Below, in pieces: positions 12,178 to 13,543 of a stretch of 13,543 bases of DNA. The translations under genes were made by a program, and so were the position numbers. How positions within the stretch are numbered: position 1 is the first letter of the stretch; the number at the start of each line of letters is the position of its first letter. The stretch is taken from NCBI GenBank assembly GCA_016937725.1, contig JAFGVZ010000068.1:1-13543 (forward strand), given 5' to 3'. The notes beneath the pieces were generated by a model that was not told where the DNA came from, ran no database searches, and was given only the letters and a program-made list of their open reading frames with translations. The stretch comes from Paracoccaceae bacterium (GTDB lineage Bacteria > Pseudomonadota > Alphaproteobacteria > Rhodobacterales > Rhodobacteraceae).

Positions 12178-13077
12178 ATGACCGACATTGATCTTTCAAC
12201 CGCGCGCACCGATGCCGAATGGCTGGCCCGACTGGATGAATTGGGCGATGAGGTCGGGTGCTTCACGCCGCTGGGCGCGCATCATGCCGCGTTTTTTGCC
12301 GATGGCGACGATACGCTGATCGTCAGTTTCGAAACCATTGCCGAGTGCCGCGCCACCGGGCCAGAGCACAAGCCCTTGGGCCTGCTGGTGGCCGAAGCGC
12401 ATGGCTGGTCGCATCTGGGCCTGATCGCGCGCGCGCCGCGCTGGTATCGCGACACCGAAGTGCTGGATTTCTTCGATGCGCAGATTGACGAAGGCTTCTT
12501 TGAAAGCTTCAAGCGTGTATTGTTCTATGGCGCGGGTATGGCGGGCTACGCCGCCTGCGCTTTCAGCCTGACCGCGCCGGGTGCGACTGTTTTGGCCATC
12601 GCCCCGCAAGCCACGCTCGACCCGGAAATCGCGCCGTGGGACGCGCGCTATAAATGGGCGCGCCGTCTGGATTTCCGCACGCGCTTCGGCTTTGCCCCCG
12701 ATATGCTCGATGGTAGCCGCAACGCGTTCATCCTATATGATCCCTCACGCGCAGAGGACAGCATGCATGCTGCTCTGTTCCGCCGCCCCTTCGTGCATAT
12801 GCTGCGCAGCCCCAAGCTTTATGGACCAACCCCCGAAGCCTTGGCGCGGATGAACCTGCTCGTCCCGCTGATTGAACTGGCCGCGACTAGGCGGCTGACC
12901 GGGTTGCGCGCGGCCAACCTGCTGCGCAAACGCCATGACGACCCAAGCTATCTGCGCGCGCTGACACGCGCTATCGCCGAAAGCGAACGCTCGACCCTGA
13001 CCGCCATTGCCGCAACCCGCGCCCAAATGGCTTTGGCACCGAAAGCCGCCGCGGCAGAGGCGGAACCGGTCGCCTAA
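12178..13077 (+). CDS. Conserved Rhodobacterales protein with hydrolase-like fold, nucleophile lost
   Basis: 299 residues from the ATG at 12178, chosen because GGTAGG precedes it by six bases; the frame is open to 12067 but that extension has no family character. I recall relatives in Rhodobacterales that databases often label phosphoadenosine phosphosulfate reductase; no PAPS-reductase motif is visible, so that label looks wrong. The centre, KRVLFYGAGMAGYAACAFSLTAPGATVLAIAPQATLDP (112-149), resembles the nucleophile elbow of alpha/beta hydrolases (GxSxGG) followed by a strand, but the serine position holds glycine (GAGMAG, 118-123). An N-terminal region with GWSHLGLIARAPRWYRDTEVLDFFD precedes it and the C-terminal third is helical and basic (LRAANLLRKRHDDPSYLRALTRAI). 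Cytoplasmic, with no signal or membrane segment. Function unknown, possibly non-enzymatic. Confidence 0.85.
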   Translation: MTDIDLSTARTDAEWLARLDELGDEVGCFTPLGAHHAAFFADGDDTLIVSFETIAECRATGPEHKPLGLLVAEAHGWSHLGLIARAPRWYRDTEVLDFFDAQIDEGFFESFKRVLFYGAGMAGYAACAFSLTAPGATVLAIAPQATLDPEIAPWDARYKWARRLDFRTRFGFAPDMLDGSRNAFILYDPSRAEDSMHAALFRRPFVHMLRSPKLYGPTPEALARMNLLVPLIELAATRRLTGLRAANLLRKRHDDPSYLRALTRAIAESERSTLTAIAATRAQMALAPKAAAAEAEPVA

Positions 13078-13100
13078 AGTTCCTTGGGACATCAGGCTGG

Positions 13101-13131
13101 CAGGCGCGCAAGGCTTGGCAAACAGCGCCTG
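13101..13131 (+). terminator. Hairpin after the hydrolase-like gene
   Basis: CAGGCGC (13101-13107) pairs with GCGCCTG (13125-13131); the 17-base loop contains a further small palindrome CAAG-G-CTTG (13109-13117). It starts 24 bases after the stop codon and has no U-tract, so it is at best a weak or Rho-assisted terminator. Confidence 0.35.
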
Positions 13132-13157
13132 TGCGGCCATGAACAGGACAAACTGGG

Positions 13158-13171
13158 CTTAAAGCGTTAAG
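13158..13171. promoter_or_regulatory. AT-rich dyad upstream of the VOC gene
   Basis: CTTAA-AGCG-TTAAG is a perfect 5-bp dyad with a 4-base spacer, 31 bases before the VOC gene's ATG. Its position in the likely promoter/5'-UTR suggests a repressor or activator site, but the motif matches no regulator I can name. Confidence 0.3.
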
Positions 13172-13202
13172 TTAGGCACAAAAGCCAGCCAAGAGGTCCG
13201 CC

Positions 13203-13543
13203 ATGTCCGACACCGAATTTCGCAAAATCCAGACCCAAGGGGTGCATCACATCACGCTGATTGGTGCGGATCGACAGACATCCATTGATTTCTGGGAAGG
13301 GGTGCTGGGCATGCCCTTCATCTTCGACCAGCCCAATCTGGACGATGCTAACGAGGGGCATTTGTATTTTGATCCGGGCGACGGACGGTTGATCACGATC
13401 TTCACCAACGAAAACCGCAAGCCCGATCCGAAAGCCGTGCCAGAGGACACCGGCAGTTTGCACCATCTGGCGTTCAACGTCTCGCAGGCGAGCTTCTGGC
13501 AGATCGCCAAGCGGCTCGACGCGCGCGGGGTGCGGCATTCGGG
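13203..13543 (+). CDS. VOC family (glyoxalase/extradiol dioxygenase-like) protein, 3' end cut by window
   Basis: At least 113 residues; the reading frame runs off the right edge. The start is supported by AAGAGG (13191-13196), six bases before the ATG. The product begins MSDTEFRKIQTQGVHHITLIGADRQTSIDFW. This is a vicinal-oxygen-chelate module: GVHHITL with a likely metal-ligand His (15 or 16), then FWEGVLGMPFIFDQPNL, HLYFDPGDGRLITIFTN, and GSLHHLAFNV starting the next beta-alpha-beta unit with another candidate His. The family uses a divalent metal for isomerisation, dioxygenation or hydrolytic reactions. The opening resembles glyoxalase-superfamily proteins related to ring-cleaving dioxygenases of the PcpA/LinE type. 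The substrate cannot be judged from a partial sequence. Confidence 0.88.
   Translation, partial: MSDTEFRKIQTQGVHHITLIGADRQTSIDFWEGVLGMPFIFDQPNLDDANEGHLYFDPGDGRLITIFTNENRKPDPKAVPEDTGSLHHLAFNVSQASFWQIAKRLDARGVRHS

Noticed and set aside
1..13543. CRISPR array, insertion sequence, prophage or defence island
   Set aside because: No regularly spaced repeats, transposase or integrase motifs, terminal inverted repeats or att-like duplication at the tRNA gene were found; the gene content is core metabolism.

Overview
The window looks like a piece of chromosome from an alphaproteobacterium of the Rhodobacterales (Rhodobacter/Roseobacter-type). This rests on the overall GC-rich sequence, the protein sequences (FabI, RimO, TrpE, a PpiD-like protein, a double cold-shock protein) and an exact FnrL-type operator. 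It is mostly conserved core-genome housekeeping DNA. I see no transposase, integrase, phage gene, toxin-antitoxin pair or CRISPR array.

Layout. The left end is all on the minus strand: tRNA-Pro(UGG), then (right to left) pdxH, a two-domain cold-shock protein, and a secreted DUF192 protein that overlaps the cold-shock gene by 11 bases. pdxH is divergent from fabI, which starts a plus-strand series: fabI (fatty acid synthesis), gpt (xanthine salvage), a MipA/OmpV outer-membrane barrel, a membrane-anchored PpiD-like folding factor, trpE 3 bases behind it, a SAM methyltransferase of unknown substrate 4 bases behind trpE, and rimO (ribosomal protein S12 methylthiotransferase). A strong hairpin after rimO closes this run against a convergent minus-strand gene for a small secreted protein. 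Next to that lies a second minus-strand secreted protein of unknown function. The right end has two plus-strand genes: a Rhodobacterales-type protein with an alpha/beta-hydrolase-like fold but no nucleophile serine, and a VOC (glyoxalase/dioxygenase) protein cut by the window edge.

The most interesting part is the 422-base stretch between the minus-strand secreted protein and the plus-strand hydrolase-like gene (11756-12177). It has no convincing protein gene. It does hold an exact FNR/FnrL operator (TTGAT-N4-ATCAA), promoter-like sequence on its minus-strand side, two stem-loops around a pyrimidine-rich CUUUCCUCCCU segment, and a textbook intrinsic terminator on the minus strand with no protein gene in front of it. 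Together these suggest an undescribed, roughly 90-nt, oxygen-regulated small RNA, similar in logic to enterobacterial FnrS or Rhodobacter PcrZ.

Functionally the genes are mixed: cofactor (PLP), fatty acid, purine and tryptophan metabolism, envelope protein folding, and ribosome modification. Beyond short intergenic distances there is no sign that they form one pathway.
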